A stretch of DNA of 64,000 nt from Nymphaea colorata (Eukaryota > Streptophyta > Magnoliopsida > Nymphaeales > Nymphaeaceae), in assembly GCF_008831285.2 (NCBI RefSeq), contig NW_022204507.1:6220174-6284173 (forward strand), given 5' to 3'. Of the stretch, positions 47,642 to 59,222 are shown piece after piece. Each line of letters begins with the position of its first letter. The first letter of the stretch is position 1. The notes under the pieces were generated by a model. It made no database searches, was not told the DNA's origin, and saw only the letters and a list, made by a program, of their open reading frames with translations. The position numbers were made by a program, and so were the translations under genes.

Positions 47642-48240
47642 ACTGGTGTGTGTGGGTCTCCGAAACCCAGTTTAAACTTTAAAAAATTGAATTGACCTTT
47701 GACAAGGGACTGGGTAAATAGATCAGCCAGATGTAAGCATGATGGAACATAGACTGTGACAATTGTTCCATTTTTGACTTGATCACGCACTAGATGGCAG
47801 TCGATCTCCACATGCTTGGTGCATTCATGTAAAATGGGGCTCACTGCTATTTGCAATGTTGTTTTGTGGTCACAAAGAAGCTACGCTGGTGAAGGAGGCA
47901 CTTGGAGATCTTTTAGAAGATATCTTAGCCAGATAAGTTCACAGCAGGAGTTCACAATAGCATGATATTCTACTTCGGCTGAGATACGAGATATTGTGCT
48001 CAGTTTTTTTGCTTTTCAGAAGATTAGATGTTCTCCCAAGTAAACACAGTAACCAGAGATTGATCTTCTGGTGTCTTTGCAAGCTCCCTAGTGGCCATAA
48101 AATTTAAATTGTCGTCAACTAGCACAAAAATTCCTTGACCTGGTGAAGTTTGAGATAGCGTAATACTTTTATGGCAGCATTGTAGTGAGTAGTTGTCAGT
48201 TTCTGCATATGGCGGCTAAGAGAGTGAACAGAAAAAACTA
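47638..48240 (-). pseudogene. RNase H of C4
   Basis: Fragments in order: [111 protein letters not shown]. These are the canonical copia RNase H blocks (RRS--GYC-FLG, SSAEAEYRA, KHIDIDCHF-R, ADIFTK). Only the last 72 codons are in one open frame. Confidence 0.8.
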
Positions 48241-48258
48241 ATTCTGACCTGGTTATAG

Positions 48259-49110
48259 TCATATATATAAGATGCCCCCAAGTCTTTGGAACAATGAAGG
48301 TTTTTTCAAATTTTCAACATCATTGACCCCAAGGGTTTGACTAGGTTCCATGGGATCCTCAGATGGCTTGGCATTGAAAAGGCCAAATTCATCAAGAATG
48401 CCACAAGCATACTTGCGGTGTGATGAAAATATTCCTTTCTTCCCTTTGGTAAGCTCTAGGCCAAGGAAATATTTTAAGTTGCCCATGTCTTTCATGCAAA
48501 ATCTTTTGCCAAGATACAGTTTGAAGTTTTCTATGGATTTCATATCATTTCCTGCAATAATGACATCGTTGACGTACACCAAAATTACCAAGCACACACT
48601 TTCTCTTTGATATGCACACTGTGTGTAATCACACTTGGATTGCATAAAACCATAATTTGCTACTTTTGACAAGAACTTCAAGAACCAGTTTGGGGAGTAT
48701 GTTTCAGCCCATAGATAAACTTGTTTAGCTTGCACAATTTTGTTTCTCCTTTTTCGCAATGACTAGGACGCAATGTATTGTAGAATTCTTCATCCAATTT
48801 CTAGTTTAGAAAGGCATTATATACATACATTTGTTGCAGCATCCAATTTCGTTTTGCAGTTGCTGCTATCAAACAGCAAAGAGTAACAAGTTTTGCGACA
48901 AGCGCATAGGCCTCATGGTAATCCAAGCCTTCCACTTGTGCATACCCTTTGGCCACTAATCTAGCTTTGAACCTTTCTATTTCACCATTTGCCTTATACT
49001 TGATCCGATAAAAGCATTTGCAGCTGACGGGTTTCACATTGGTTGAGGGAGAGATTAGCATCCAAGTGTTGTTTGATTCTAATGCCTTAATTTCTTCTTG
49101 CTTGGCTCTT
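48259..49110 (-). pseudogene. Reverse transcriptase of C4 (YVND)
   Basis: 49061-48801 carries IERFKARLVAKGYAQVEGLD and AKRNWMLQQMYVYNAFLN; 48759-48259 carries FMQSKCDYTQCAYQRESVC, LVILVYVNDVIIAGND, KDMGNLKYFLGLELTKGKKG and HRKYACGILDEFGL. The catalytic YVDD is YVND, replacing an aspartate required for metal binding in the family. A frame break lies near 48790. Confidence 0.87.
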
Positions 49111-49438
49111 ATCCAATTTGGATCTTGCTCTGCCTGACTAAAGGATGAAGGTTCGGTTTGAAGAGAGATTCAACCGAAAGTTTTTAAGAGCACCTGAAAA
49201 ATGAGAAATAGACAAAAGTCACAAAACTTATAACACACAGTACCTTGTAGAAGCCCTTTTCCATGATGGTGATGGACTTCATGAATCAGGATGGACCACA
49301 CCACAGTAAAAATCCTTCAATAAAATGGATGGCTTTGATATTCTGGATGATTTGCTCTGGTTGTTGAGGGCTTGGTAAAGTTTCTTGGGAAGTATTTGTT
49401 TCAGCCTCACCACTTGATCCTGAAACAATTTTGGGTGG

Positions 49439-50633
49439 TTATTCAATGTTTGTGCAATCAGTAGTCATGTCCTCATCTTGCCTTTCAGTCAGTTGATGAG
49501 AACAAGGGCCTTCCTCACTTGAATTTCTGTTCTCAAGTATATGATTGTCATCAAATATGAAATGAATAACAGGAAAATATGAGACTTTGCTTTGATCCTT
49601 TGAGAGTTTAATGGGAAATTCTGTTTCATTGAAGACCTCCCTACTAACGATTTTTTTTTTTGTTTCCAAATCAAGTAGTTTGTGGCCTTTTTGTTCAGTA
49701 GGATACCCAATGAACACAGCTCGTTGAGCCCTGCAATCAAATTTTCCATGTGGTTTGAGGTACGAAGCAAAACACAAGCAACGAAACACACATTGATGCT
49801 TGTAAGTTGGTTTTCTTTTAAATAATTTTTCAAAGGGAGTTTGATTGTCAATTTTTTTTTATGGGGTCCTATTTATTAAATATGTGGCCATTAATACACA
49901 TAGGTCCCAACATTTTAAGGGTAGGCTTAACTGAAACTTGAGACCACGCCCACATTCAAGATGTACCGATGCTTTCTCTAAGCCACGCCGTTTTGTTGAG
50001 GCATGTAGGGGCATGAATGTTGATGTAGGATGTCTCTATTATGGAAAAAAAAAATTATGTCATTTGAGAAGAACTTGGTTCCACTATCTATCATGATTTT
50101 AACACATCTATTTTGAATTGTTGCTCACTCATGTTAATGGAATGTTTAAGTAAATCACCTATTTCAATTTTATACTTCATTAGGTAAAACCACATGGCTC
50201 TAGAAAAATCATCCATAATAGACAAAAAGTAATGTGTTGCAGTATGTGATGCTTGGGGTATGGTCCCCAAACATCACAATGTAGCAAATCAAAAGGTTTA
50301 GCAAAAGAATATTCACTTAATTTGAATGTCACTGTAGATTGTTTAGCAACACGACAGACTTTACAGAAATTATTTGACAACTTAATGACAGTCATGCTTT
50401 CAGAGCATTTGATTCTTTGAGCGAGATGGGTGCCCAAGTCTCAGATGCGAAACTTCAAAATCTAATCGAGTGTTTCGTAAACAAAGCCGTCTACAGTGGA
50501 AAATGAAGAGTCTGCCTGATGAATCACCCTGCTCAGTCCTCGTCATGGAGATCGGGTCCTGCACAAAGCACCCAGTAGTCGGGAAAATCAAATGACATTT
50601 GGTTTGCTGAATAAATCTGCTCACAGATAGCAT
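49439..50633 (-). pseudogene. Pre-integrase and integrase of C4
   Basis: 50633-50400: LIFPTTGCFVQDPISMTRTE and HLRLGHPSRSKNQML, the GAG_pre-integrase H-GH box. 50437-50180: NFCKVCRVAKQSTVTF (second half of the HHCC zinc site) and DLLHCDVWGPY, the start of the catalytic core. The middle of the core is broken. 49851-49439: VFRCLCFASYLKPHGKFD, AVFIGYPTEQKGHKLLDLET and ETEFP, the usual copia integrase end. This copy has no MITE. Confidence 0.82.
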
Positions 50634-50854
50634 GGTGTAAACAAAATTGGAAGATAATACACGTTTTCAAGAAAAATGGAAGCTGACAAAACAACTTTAC
50701 AGACATGTGTAGCATAAACCGTGCTGTTGTCAGAAACTCTAATAGAAAATGAAACAGCTAATTTTGTATCATCTAGCAATGATTGAAGGCAGCATGATAT
50801 GTGGTGACTAGCACCAATATCTATTACCCAGGTGTCAAGTTTGAAGGATGACAT
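50621..50854 (-). pseudogene. Protease of C4
   Basis: LDTWVIDIGASHHISCCLQS then KVVLSASIFLENVYYLP. It keeps the catalytic Asp in the form DIGA (family DSGA or DTGA) and the terminal L--VLY-P block. Confidence 0.8.
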
Positions 50855-51090
50855 ACCTGCAAAGTTTATTTGGGTTACTGATCGATTTTTGAGGAGTTGT
50901 TTTAATTGAATATATTTATGTTGAGTTAGAGTTGGAGCAATGTCCTTGTTGGACTATTTGCCATGCATGATAGAGATTAAGGCAGTGGAATCAGTTTTCT
51001 CTCCAACAGAGGCTTTGATAATAGCCCCCTTGTCTTGCCACTATTTTCCACCTTTAAAATTTGGAGGGTAACCATTTAATTTGTAACCAT

Positions 51091-51824
51091 TTAATTTGAA
51101 GTATCCTTCCTTTGATGTCCAGCAATCTTGCCGTAATTGCAGAAGTATTGTGGGTGCTTGTTTTGCTGGTCTTTGAAGGCCTTCAAGTCTGCACTTGCTG
51201 AGATACCAACATGCTCGACAGCACTACTTTGAAGACGAGCTTCTCTCTGCGTCTCCACTTGAAGGACCAGTGCATAAGTCTTTTGTGGAGAGGGCAGGGG
51301 ATCCATAAGAAGAATATGCCTTCTTATAGCATTGAATGAATCATTAAATCCCATAAGAAATTCAATGACTCTCTCTTCTTGTTGCTTGTCAGCAACCACT
51401 TTCAATGCACCGCAAAAGCATTCCAAAAGAACATCATAGGATGAAAGCTTATCCCAGTAGGATTTCAGTTTTGTAAAATAAAGAGCAACAGATATATTTT
51501 CTTCATTCAAAGCACTGATGGAGGATTTGAGCTGGTACTTATGAGAGGTTGCGCTTTCAGTGAATCGGTTCTTTATGTCTGCCCACACTTCAATAGCTGT
51601 GGTGGTGTAGATAGTATTGCTTGATAATTCTTCCGAGATGGAGTTAAGAATCCATGAAGGTCCATGTGATTGCAATGCCTCCACATCTTGATCTCATGAG
51701 CTGCAACGCTGGGTTTGGGAAGACTGCCATCAACAAAGGTCAACTTGTTTTTGGCATACAGTGCCATTATCATAGCACGACTCCCGGTTGAGTAGTTTTC
51801 ACTAGTCACTAATTGTGAAACCAA
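51091..51824 (-). pseudogene. Gag of C4
   Basis: Two overlapping frames. 51824-51573: VSQLVTSENYSTGSRAMIMA, LYAKNKLTFVDGSLPKPS. 51684-51091: MEALQSHGPSWILNSISEEL, RFTESATSHKYQLKSSISAL, SYWDKLSSYDVLLECFCGAL, EERVIEFLMGFNDSFNAIRR, then YFCNYGKIAGHQRKD, where the first knuckle pair CX2C is now CNYG. The ATG at 51892 is followed by GCG TAG, so translation would stop at once. Confidence 0.82.
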
Positions 51825-51889
51825 TACAATACCATAAGAGGACTCTGCTCCACCAGCTGAAGAAGAGTTGGAAGCATTACCTGTCTACG

Positions 51890-51906
51890 CCATGGCTCTG
51901 AGACCA
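51890..51906 (-). promoter_or_regulatory. Primer-binding site of C4
   Basis: Minus strand TGGTCTCAGAGCCATGG directly inside the 5' LTR. One base differs from TGGTATCAGAGC, the usual plant copia site complementary to initiator tRNA-Met. Confidence 0.85.
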
Positions 51907-52182
51907 TGCGAGTATCAGAGTATGCACAACAGAAATTAAACGCTGTGATGGAATCAACAGGCACAACAGAGAAGGCTGAGCACGATGCTTTGTTCCATCA
52001 TGCTCAGCCTTCTCTGTTGTAACTAGTCGTGTTCCTTGTACAGAAAGAGTATAAATATGTGAAAGGCTGAGCACGATGCGTGACAAGGAACACCACTATT
52101 CAATTTTACAGCTTTACAATAGGTGTAAAGAAAACAAAGTTATTAACACAGTTTTAAGAATTAGTTTTCATTTTTCATAACA
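51907..52182 (-). repeat. 5' alpha LTR of C4
   Basis: 276 bp, minus strand TGTTATGAAAAATGAAAACT to CATACTCTGATACTCGCA. Contains an inverted pair around GAGCACGATGC/GCATCATGCTCAGCC-type words (about 51977-52014 and 52060-52080). Confidence 0.85.
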
Positions 52183-52418
52183 AATCCCAAGAGGCAGAAT
52201 GCCCAAACGTTCTTACGTTTGAGCTTCATAGCCTCATGAAGGTTGGAAATTGCTAAATCATACTTTCTCCAGTAAATCTCTTGAGAAGATGACGATGACG
52301 TTGATGATGGTGGAATTGCCAACAACAAGCTCATGAGGAGGCCTGCGACACACTTTACACCTAAGAGAGGGAATAAACTCTCTACCCCTTCTTCATATGC
52401 TCCCCATCCCTGTTTCCA
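52183..52418 (-). pseudogene. Unidentified open frame interrupted by C4
   Basis: About 78 codons open on the minus strand, running straight into the C4 5' LTR: YEEGVESLFPLLGVKCVAGL, LMSLLLAIPPSSTSSSSSQE, IYWRKYDLAISNLHEAMKLK, then RKNVWAFCLLGF at the LTR edge. Composition looks protein-like with a Ser-rich stretch, but I do not recognise a family. No continuation is visible on the far side of C4. Confidence 0.3.
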
Positions 52419-53074
52419 TCACAGAAGCTCTCTTTCTCTCCCTCTCATGTGTTTAGTCTAGTATCGATGACATGGGTGGATGTTCAAAGCTGGTATTATG
52501 CCTACGCTGGTGCGCAGGCTCTTGCGGATGCCAAGTACCCCAAAAGTGGGCTAGGGAGCCAGTGGGACAGGAGGGGCACTGATCATTTTCTTAAAGGCTA
52601 TCGATCGTGCATGTAACCTGATCTCGTGGGTAGTGATTAAAAAATGCAACTATAAAAGCAAGAAGACTTATGAAGAAAATATCACTTAAAGGCTATCGAC
52701 CGTGCATGTAACCTAAACCTCGTCATGTGCTCTATGACGATGAACCCCACGGGTCACCGGAAGCTTGAGGAATTAAATGCCGACAAGGAAATAGAAAATG
52801 GCGACGAGAAATATGGGAGATGAAGATCTCAGATGACGTTACAGAGCCATTTGTGACGTGTTATTTCCACCATCAATTGGCAGCATACATCATCACATCA
52901 GATTCCATATCTACGTCATCTTCACTCGAACATGCGAAATCCTTCTTCGTTCTTATTGCTCGGTCACTCTTCGCGTTCATTCTTCTCCTACTTTGTCAGC
53001 TTTAGTTGTTTCTCTTTTTCGGTTCTCATTTTTCATTAGATCTTGTTATTCATGTTTTTGTTATTACATCATTA
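52419..53074. other. Unassigned interval with a short duplicated block
   Basis: 52737-52914 (GAAGCTTGAGGAATTAAATG to CATCACATCAGATT) recurs at 62306-62483. The rest has no recognised content. Confidence 0.5.
52737..52914. repeat. 178-bp duplicated block, copy 1
   Basis: Collinear with 62306-62483 with scattered point changes. Each copy lies just beyond a copia remnant, so it probably marks host sequence that moved with the copia duplications. Confidence 0.85.
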
Positions 53075-53502
53075 GAAGGAAAGAAACAAGGGCGGCAAGT
53101 GTGATATAGCTCACATCTTTGAAGGTATGCTTCATGCAAATTACGTCATATGTCCGCAATGCTGTTTCTCATACCTATATATATATTATGGCCCAAGCGA
53201 AAGGTAGGCGGTCATGAGTATGTGTCAATCCCTTCGTCCTGAACCTTGGAGGCAAAGGAAGGAAGAAGCCATGACTGCCTAAACCTCTAAGGCCTCGTTA
53301 CTGAGGCAGCCAGCTTCTTTTAGTTGTTTCTTCGTCTTATGGTCTGAAGGCAGGGGCAGAGGCAGAGGCAGGTGTAGGACTGTTTTGTGCATATTTATAT
53401 TTATGGAATAATTACATAGTGTTTTGTTTGGTTCAAAATTCAAAGCATTACTGCCCTTCAGTGAAGGAACTTTTGGAAATTAATGAAAAAAGTTCTTACA
53501 AC

Positions 53503-54112
53503 CCAACAGTTTTGCAAATCCTAACAAAAGGCATTCACAATGGTAGATGCAGTGATGGCTTTCCTAAACAGTGATGAGGAAAAAGAGGAAACATCTTCTC
53601 AGTTCATATGTATGTGTACATCTCTTGAGTTTCATTTTCTGTTGTTCCCTAGCAGAAGAATTCTTTGGGCGCGCCAATTCGACTGCTCGCGAGCAATTAG
53701 CGGCTTTTCATAAAAGATAATAAGACAGCATCTTCTTGGACGCATCCGTGGAGGCAGAGGTAAATCTATGGAGAAGCTTAGTCATCATCAAAGAGGGGCC
53801 AGCAAAGTAAAATTTTCATCATTTAACTTCTCACACAAGCTTTCCTATTTCTTTTCTTCTCTTTTGGTAATTCAATAAGAGGTTGAAACCTCACACCCTT
53901 TCCCCCATCCCTGTTCAAGGCTGTCGAACGGTTCTTTTCTTCCCTTTAAAATGAGTAGTTTTTCATCGATTCTTCACCACAAAATGAAGACATTCATTGT
54001 TAGGGTAGCCATTCTTTTTCTTTCAATTAATTAAATATCAAAGAAGGGCAAGAATGAAGCACAAAACGCTAAGGTTATTGAACCAAATTACTCAAAATGT
54101 CAACCAATAATT
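53503..54112. other. Segment present only in block B
   Basis: Flanked by CAACCCAA on the left and CAACCAAT on the right; block A has a single CAACCAAG here. The pattern fits a deletion in block A between short CAACC repeats better than an insertion in B, because no terminal repeats or target duplication are seen. Confidence 0.7.
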
Positions 54113-54769
54113 GTATTGGGCATGGTTATGTCATTCATGAAAGAAAAATAAGCCAGTGCAGTCACAGTCTTCCAAATGAAATAGAAATGTATATTGCTTC
54201 CTTCTAATTAATGCTTTATTTTTTTTAGTATCGTTGTTGCCATTTTTTTTAGCTAATTCTCTCCTTTCTTTCAGTCCAGTTGTATAAACAACCACAGAAT
54301 CACGGTCTTTCAATTGTTAAAGGTTGTTAATGTCATGTTGTATTTTGGTTCTAAAATGTTCGTTCTTGCTTGTTTGGTAATTACTTTGTTTAGAAGAGTA
54401 CTATAACCTATTAAAAAAAACAACTGATAAGAAAATTATCTTCGCCTAATTCATTGTAATTGAAAATATATGAATCCATACTGCCTATATGTGAGTAGAG
54501 AGAGAAATAAGGTTTGTTGATGTATATAATGAATTAAATCGGACCATAATACCCAGCCTGGGCCTGCCCGACCTGCCCGTTTTTTTCTTTTTTTTACATG
54601 GCCGGCCCTTAGGTTTGATAGTGGAATAAACTCGACAATATACATTGATTTTCTTTTGGCATATGCAAACCATTCACATCGAAGCCACCCTACACATTTT
54701 TAAATTGCAATGTTCTTAGGGAGAGAGACAGAGAGAGGGAAATAAAAATTAACATAACATTAACATAAG

Positions 54770-55370
54770 TCCAACAAAAAGTTGAATTTGAAAAAGTGAT
54801 TACATCTAAAGATTAGTTCTTAATTCCTGTATGAATTTGGAGGTATCACCATTTCCCCATAGGTTACTGGAAATTAACCAGACATCATACAAAATAGAGG
54901 ATGTCATGCACTGAACTAAGACAGTCTCATTCCTATAAATAATATCATTTCTGGAGTTCCAAATGCCCCATACGTAAACAGTCATTCTTTAAATGGTACG
55001 CCATTTCTTTTTGTTTCTCACTCTAACTGGTCCATGGATCAAGGTTCTGAATTGTAGATATGTTTGTGACTTCAATATGAGGCATAGACCAGGTAAGCGC
55101 ATAAAGATCTTGAGACACTCGACAAAACCACATCAGGTGAGTGGTAGACCTCAGCACAATAACATAAAGGACACTTGCTCCCAAGGTGAAAACCAGATCT
55201 TGTGAGGTTATTTTGAGTCTGAATGTGGTCCAATAGAATAAACCATGCAAGAATTTTGGATCGTTGAGTAGGACCCCCAGCCCAAAGGAGGTTATGAGGA
55301 AACCAATTGACACCAGTTGGTTGAAGGAAGCTATATGCATGATGTATACAGAAACACCCTTCGCCATCTT
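54770..55370 (-). pseudogene. L1-type LINE ORF2 C-terminus (zf-RVT), copy in block B
   Basis: Same element as at 26640-27240. On the minus strand KILAWFILLDHIQTQNNLTR then SGFHLGSKCPLCYCAEVY shows the CX2C of the zf-RVT domain in frame; HSPDVVL follows. A longer 114-codon frame (55023-55367) is in another phase and is not the ancestral one. Confidence 0.62.
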
Positions 55371-56094
55371 GTGCCCCTGAAAAAAAATGCTCTATGAAAT
55401 AAATCCGTCTTTGAAGGGTGAGAGGGGGAGAGAGTCATGTCTTTCAAAAAATAAACCTATATCTGAAAGTATGACTATAAGTATACCTGCATTCACATCG
55501 AAGCCACCCTGAAATTTTTAGTGGTTCTTCATGCATTTTTTATTGGTTGTACACTGAACACATCTGCGTACCATTTTATATATTTTTTTCGACATCTGTC
55601 AACCATTCAATAGTATGACTATAAACTATCTCTGATTATTTTAATAAAAGAGTATTTTGATTATTTCCAACCCTTGGCATGGTATCTTCTGTTAGGACTT
55701 AACATATGATGCGTTCTGAAAGTGATCAAAGGTTTGTAATTTAATTTTAATTGTTTAGTTGTCTCGGCAACACACATGCATTTAATTAGTCAGGTTTTAG
55801 AAATAATTGCTCAAAACACTGGTTTCGATCAGATGGTTTTGTATATCTATTGGTTAAACTTTTTTTTGTCCCATGGCATATTCCATCCGTCGACTTTTCT
55901 CCCGCATACCAAGTCAAAAAACTTTAACATATAATTTGTTTTGTGTTTGGATCGTTTTCCAAGAGTGTCCTGTTAATTTCCTCCCTCAGAGGATTAATAT
56001 TTCCTATTCACAAGAATGCATTCTTAAGTTGTTTGGGTGGCCAAAATCATTTTTTGAGGTAAAAACCGATTCTTCCTTCTAAGACACTGTTTCG

Positions 56095-56151
56095 TAAAGA
56101 AAACAGAGTTAATAACACGTCTTTAACAATAAGTTTTCATTTTTCATAACA
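56095..56151 (-). repeat. Truncated 3' alpha LTR of C5
   Basis: Only the first 50-57 bases (TGTTATGAAAAATGAAAACT to TTTTCTTTAC) remain before block B begins. A polypurine tract GAAGGAGGGG precedes it at 56152-56165. Confidence 0.82.
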
Positions 56152-56200
56152 CCCCTCCTTCAAACTGGTGAATGAGGTCTCCAAAACCCAGTTTGAGCTT

Positions 56201-57742
56201 TTACAATTTGACTTGATCTTTGACAAGGGACTTGGTGAATAGATCAGCCAGATGTAAGTACGATGGAACATAGCTTGTGACAATTGTTCCGTTTTTTACT
56301 TGCTCAAGCACTAGATGGCAGTCGATCTCCCCATGCTTGGTGCTTTCATGTAAAATTGACCTCACTGCCATTTGTAATGCTGATCTCATCACAAAGAAGC
56401 TGCGCTGGTGAAGGAGGAGGCACTTGGAGGTCTTTTAGAAGACATCTTATCCATATAAGTTCTCAGCAGTAGTTGCGCAATATTTTTATTTCGGCTGAGA
56501 AGTGAGATACTATGCTCAGTTTTTATGTTTTTCAGAAGATTAGACATTCTCCTAATTAAACATAGTAACCAGAGATTGATTTTTTGGTGCCTTTTCAAGC
56601 TCCGTAGTTGGCATAAAAATACGCAGTAAGCTTGAAATTGTCATGTACTGGAAGAAAAATTCCATGACCGCGTGAAGTTTGAGATAGCGTAATACTTTTA
56701 TAGCAGAATTGTAGTGAGTAGTCGGTTTCTGCATATGGTGGCTAGGAAAGTAAACAGCAAAAACAATTTCTGGCCTGGTTATAGTCAGATATATAAGATG
56801 CCCCACAAGTCTTTGAAACAGTGAAGGATTTTTTAAATCTTATCCATCATTGGCAGCAAGGGCTTGACAAGGTTCCATGTGATCCTCAGATGGCTTGGCA
56901 TTGAGAAGGCTTAATTCATCAATAATGCCACAAAAATACTTGCATTGTGACGAAAATATTCATTTCTTTCCTTTGCTAAGCTCTAGGCGAAGGAAATATT
57001 TTAAGTTGCCCATCTTTCATGCAAAATCTTTTGCCAAGATACATTTGAAGTTTTCTAGGTATTCCATATCATTCCCTGAAACAATGAGAGCGTTGATGTA
57101 CACCAAAATTACCATGAACACCCTTTCTCTTTGATATGCACACAGTGTGTAATCACACCTGGATTGCATAAAACCATAGCTCACCGCTTCTCACGAGAAC
57201 TTCAAGAACCTGTTTTGATGAGCATGTTTCAGCCCAGAGATAAACTTGTTTAGCTTGCACAATTTTGTTTCTCCTTTTTCACAATAACTAGGAGGCAATG
57301 TCATGTACATTTCTTCATTCAATATCCCGTTTAGAAAGAAGTTATACACATCCATTTGTTGCAGCACCCAATTTCGTTTTGCAGCTATTGCAATCAAACA
57401 ACAAATAATAACAAGTTTGGCAGCAGCAGCATAGGTCTCATAGAAATCCAAGCCTTCCACTTGTGCATACCCTTTGGCCACTAATATGGCTTTGAACCTT
57501 TCTATTTCACCATTCGCCTTATACTTGATCCGATAAACTCACTTGCAGCTGATGGGTTATACATTATTTGAAGGGGAGACTAGGGTCCAAGTATTGTTTG
57601 ATTCCACCGCCATAATTTCTTCTTGCATGGCTCTTTTCCAATTTGTATGTTGCTCTGCCTGACTAAAGCTTGAAGGTTTGGTTTGAGGAAAGATATTCAA
57701 CAGGAAGCTTTTAAGAGCAGCTGAAAAATGGGAAAAAGACAA
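56201..57742 (-). pseudogene. RT and RNase H of C5
   Basis: 57742-57557: SSFSQAEQHTNWKRAMQEEI and ESNNTWTLVSPS, the RT start. 57481-57191: MAKGYAQVEGLDFYETYAAA, KRNWVLQQMDVYNFFLNGIL, NEEMYMTLPPSYCEKGETKL. Then LVYINALIVSGN (YVDD lost), FLRLELSKGKK-like sequence, and RNase H blocks listed for the element. Intermediate stops break each block. Confidence 0.82.
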
Positions 57743-58117
57743 CTTATGACAAATGATACCTTGTGGAAGCCCTTTTCTAGGGAAGTATGTGTTTCAACCT
57801 CATCACTTGATTCTAAAACAATTTCAGGTGGTTGTTCAATGTTTGCACAATCAGTAGTCATGACATCATCTTGGCTTTCAGTCAGTCGACAAGAACAAGG
57901 GCCTTGTTAACTTGAATTTCTACTCTCAAGTGTATGATTGTCATCAAATGTGGGAGGAATAACTTGAAAATGTGAGACTTTGCTCCCATACTTTGAGAAT
58001 TTGAAGGGAAGTTCAGTTTGATTGAAGACCATATCCCTACAAACGATTTTTTTTTTTTGGTTTCCAAATCAAGTAGATTGTAGCCTTTTTGTTCAATTGG
58101 ATACCCAATGAGCACTT

Positions 58118-58538
58118 AACGGATCGGATTTGGATCCAATATATCTTTAATCATATCAGCTTTTTTGGATATTCAAATATTTGGATCTGAATTCAAATAA
58201 AGAAGTCATATCCGAACCCGAAATCCAATTTGACGATCTGAATCTGATATTTATATTTATATCTGAATCCAAATTTTGAACTAGATTTTGCTAATTTTCA
58301 AAATTTAATAGCAGTAGATATAGGATATTTGTCTAAAAATGAATCTGATCCGAATTTGCATCTGAATTCGATCGGATATTTATGTATATCTAAATCTGAA
58401 TTCGTATATGATTGGATGCCATTTATTAAATCTGAATCCAATCTGATTTCCTAATTGGATATTTTTTTTTTCCATGTCCGATTTGCTCGGATCAGATTGG
58501 TCAGATATCCAATTCAAATCGATATATTGACATCCCTA
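58118..58538. mobile_element. Second copy of the integrase-embedded MITE, left end deleted
   Basis: Same insertion as 40993-41424, ending TTGACATCCCTA with right flank CATGTGAC. The left terminal repeat and about 25 bases of copia flank are deleted (GAGCACTTAACGGATCGG junction). Confidence 0.82.
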
Positions 58539-59222
58539 CATGTGACCGAATTTTCCATGTGGTTTGAGGTTGGTAGAAAAATACAAACAACCAAACACGC
58601 ATATATGCTTGTAACGTGGTTTTCTTTTAAATAATTTTTCAAAGGGACATTAATTGTCAAGTTCTTTTTTTTTGGATGGGGTCCTATTTATTAAATATGT
58701 GACTGTTAATGCACGTAAGTCCCAACATTTTAAGGGTAGACCTGACTGAAACTTGAGAGCAGACACCACATTCTGTGCTGACGCTTTCTCCCAACTATGC
58801 GGTTTTGTTGAGGCATGTAGGGGCATGAATGTTGATGTTGGATGTCTCTATCACGGAAAAAAAAAATTGTCATTTGAGAAAAACTTGGTTCCACTATCTA
58901 TCCTATTTTTAACACATCTATTTTGGGCTGTTTCTCAGTCATGTTAATGAAATGTTTAAGCAAATCACCTACTTCACGTTTATACTTCAATAGGTAAACC
59001 CACATGGCTCTTGAAAAATCATCCATAATAGACAAAAGGTAATGTGCTTGAGTATGCGATGCTTGGAAAACATTATTCCCAAGAGCTTTCGTAAACAGAA
59101 ACTAGCAAATCAAAAGGTTTAGCAAAACATGATTCACTTAATTTGAACATCAATCTATATTGTTTAGCAATGCTACATACTTCACAGAAATTATTTGACA
59201 ACTTAATGATAGAGTCATGCTT

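Larger units (their letters stand above)
47307..52182 (-). mobile_element. Near-complete alpha-type Ty1/copia element (C4)
   Basis: About 4.9 kb bounded by two alpha LTRs (5' at 51907-52182, 3' at 47307-47629), with a primer-binding site at 51890-51906 and a polypurine tract at 47630-47641. Domain order on the minus strand: gag 51824-51091, protease 50854-50621, pre-integrase and integrase 50633-49439, RT 49110-48259, RNase H about 48240-47638, the copia arrangement. It cannot move by itself: the second gag codon is a stop (ATG GCG TAG), a roughly 60-base piece of gag N-terminus is missing, RT has YVND instead of YVDD, and frames are broken many times. No matching 5-bp target-site duplication could be found, consistent with rearranged flanks. 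Confidence 0.9.
53075..56097. repeat. Duplicated block B (partner of 25471-27946)
   Basis: Collinear with block A over its full length, plus about 600 extra bases at 53503-54112. Its right end (GTTTCGTAA) meets a truncated alpha LTR of C5 with GTAA microhomology. Contains the second LINE tail. Confidence 0.92.

Noticed and set aside
47307-52182. A 5-bp target-site duplication for element C4
   Set aside because: The bases beyond the two LTR edges (plus-strand GTTCT-side and AATCC-side) do not match, so none can be claimed.
55023-55367. 114-codon minus frame starting MAKGVSVYIMHIASFNQ
   Set aside because: It is the wrong phase of the LINE zf-RVT tail; the phase containing CPLC and the ILAW motif is different.
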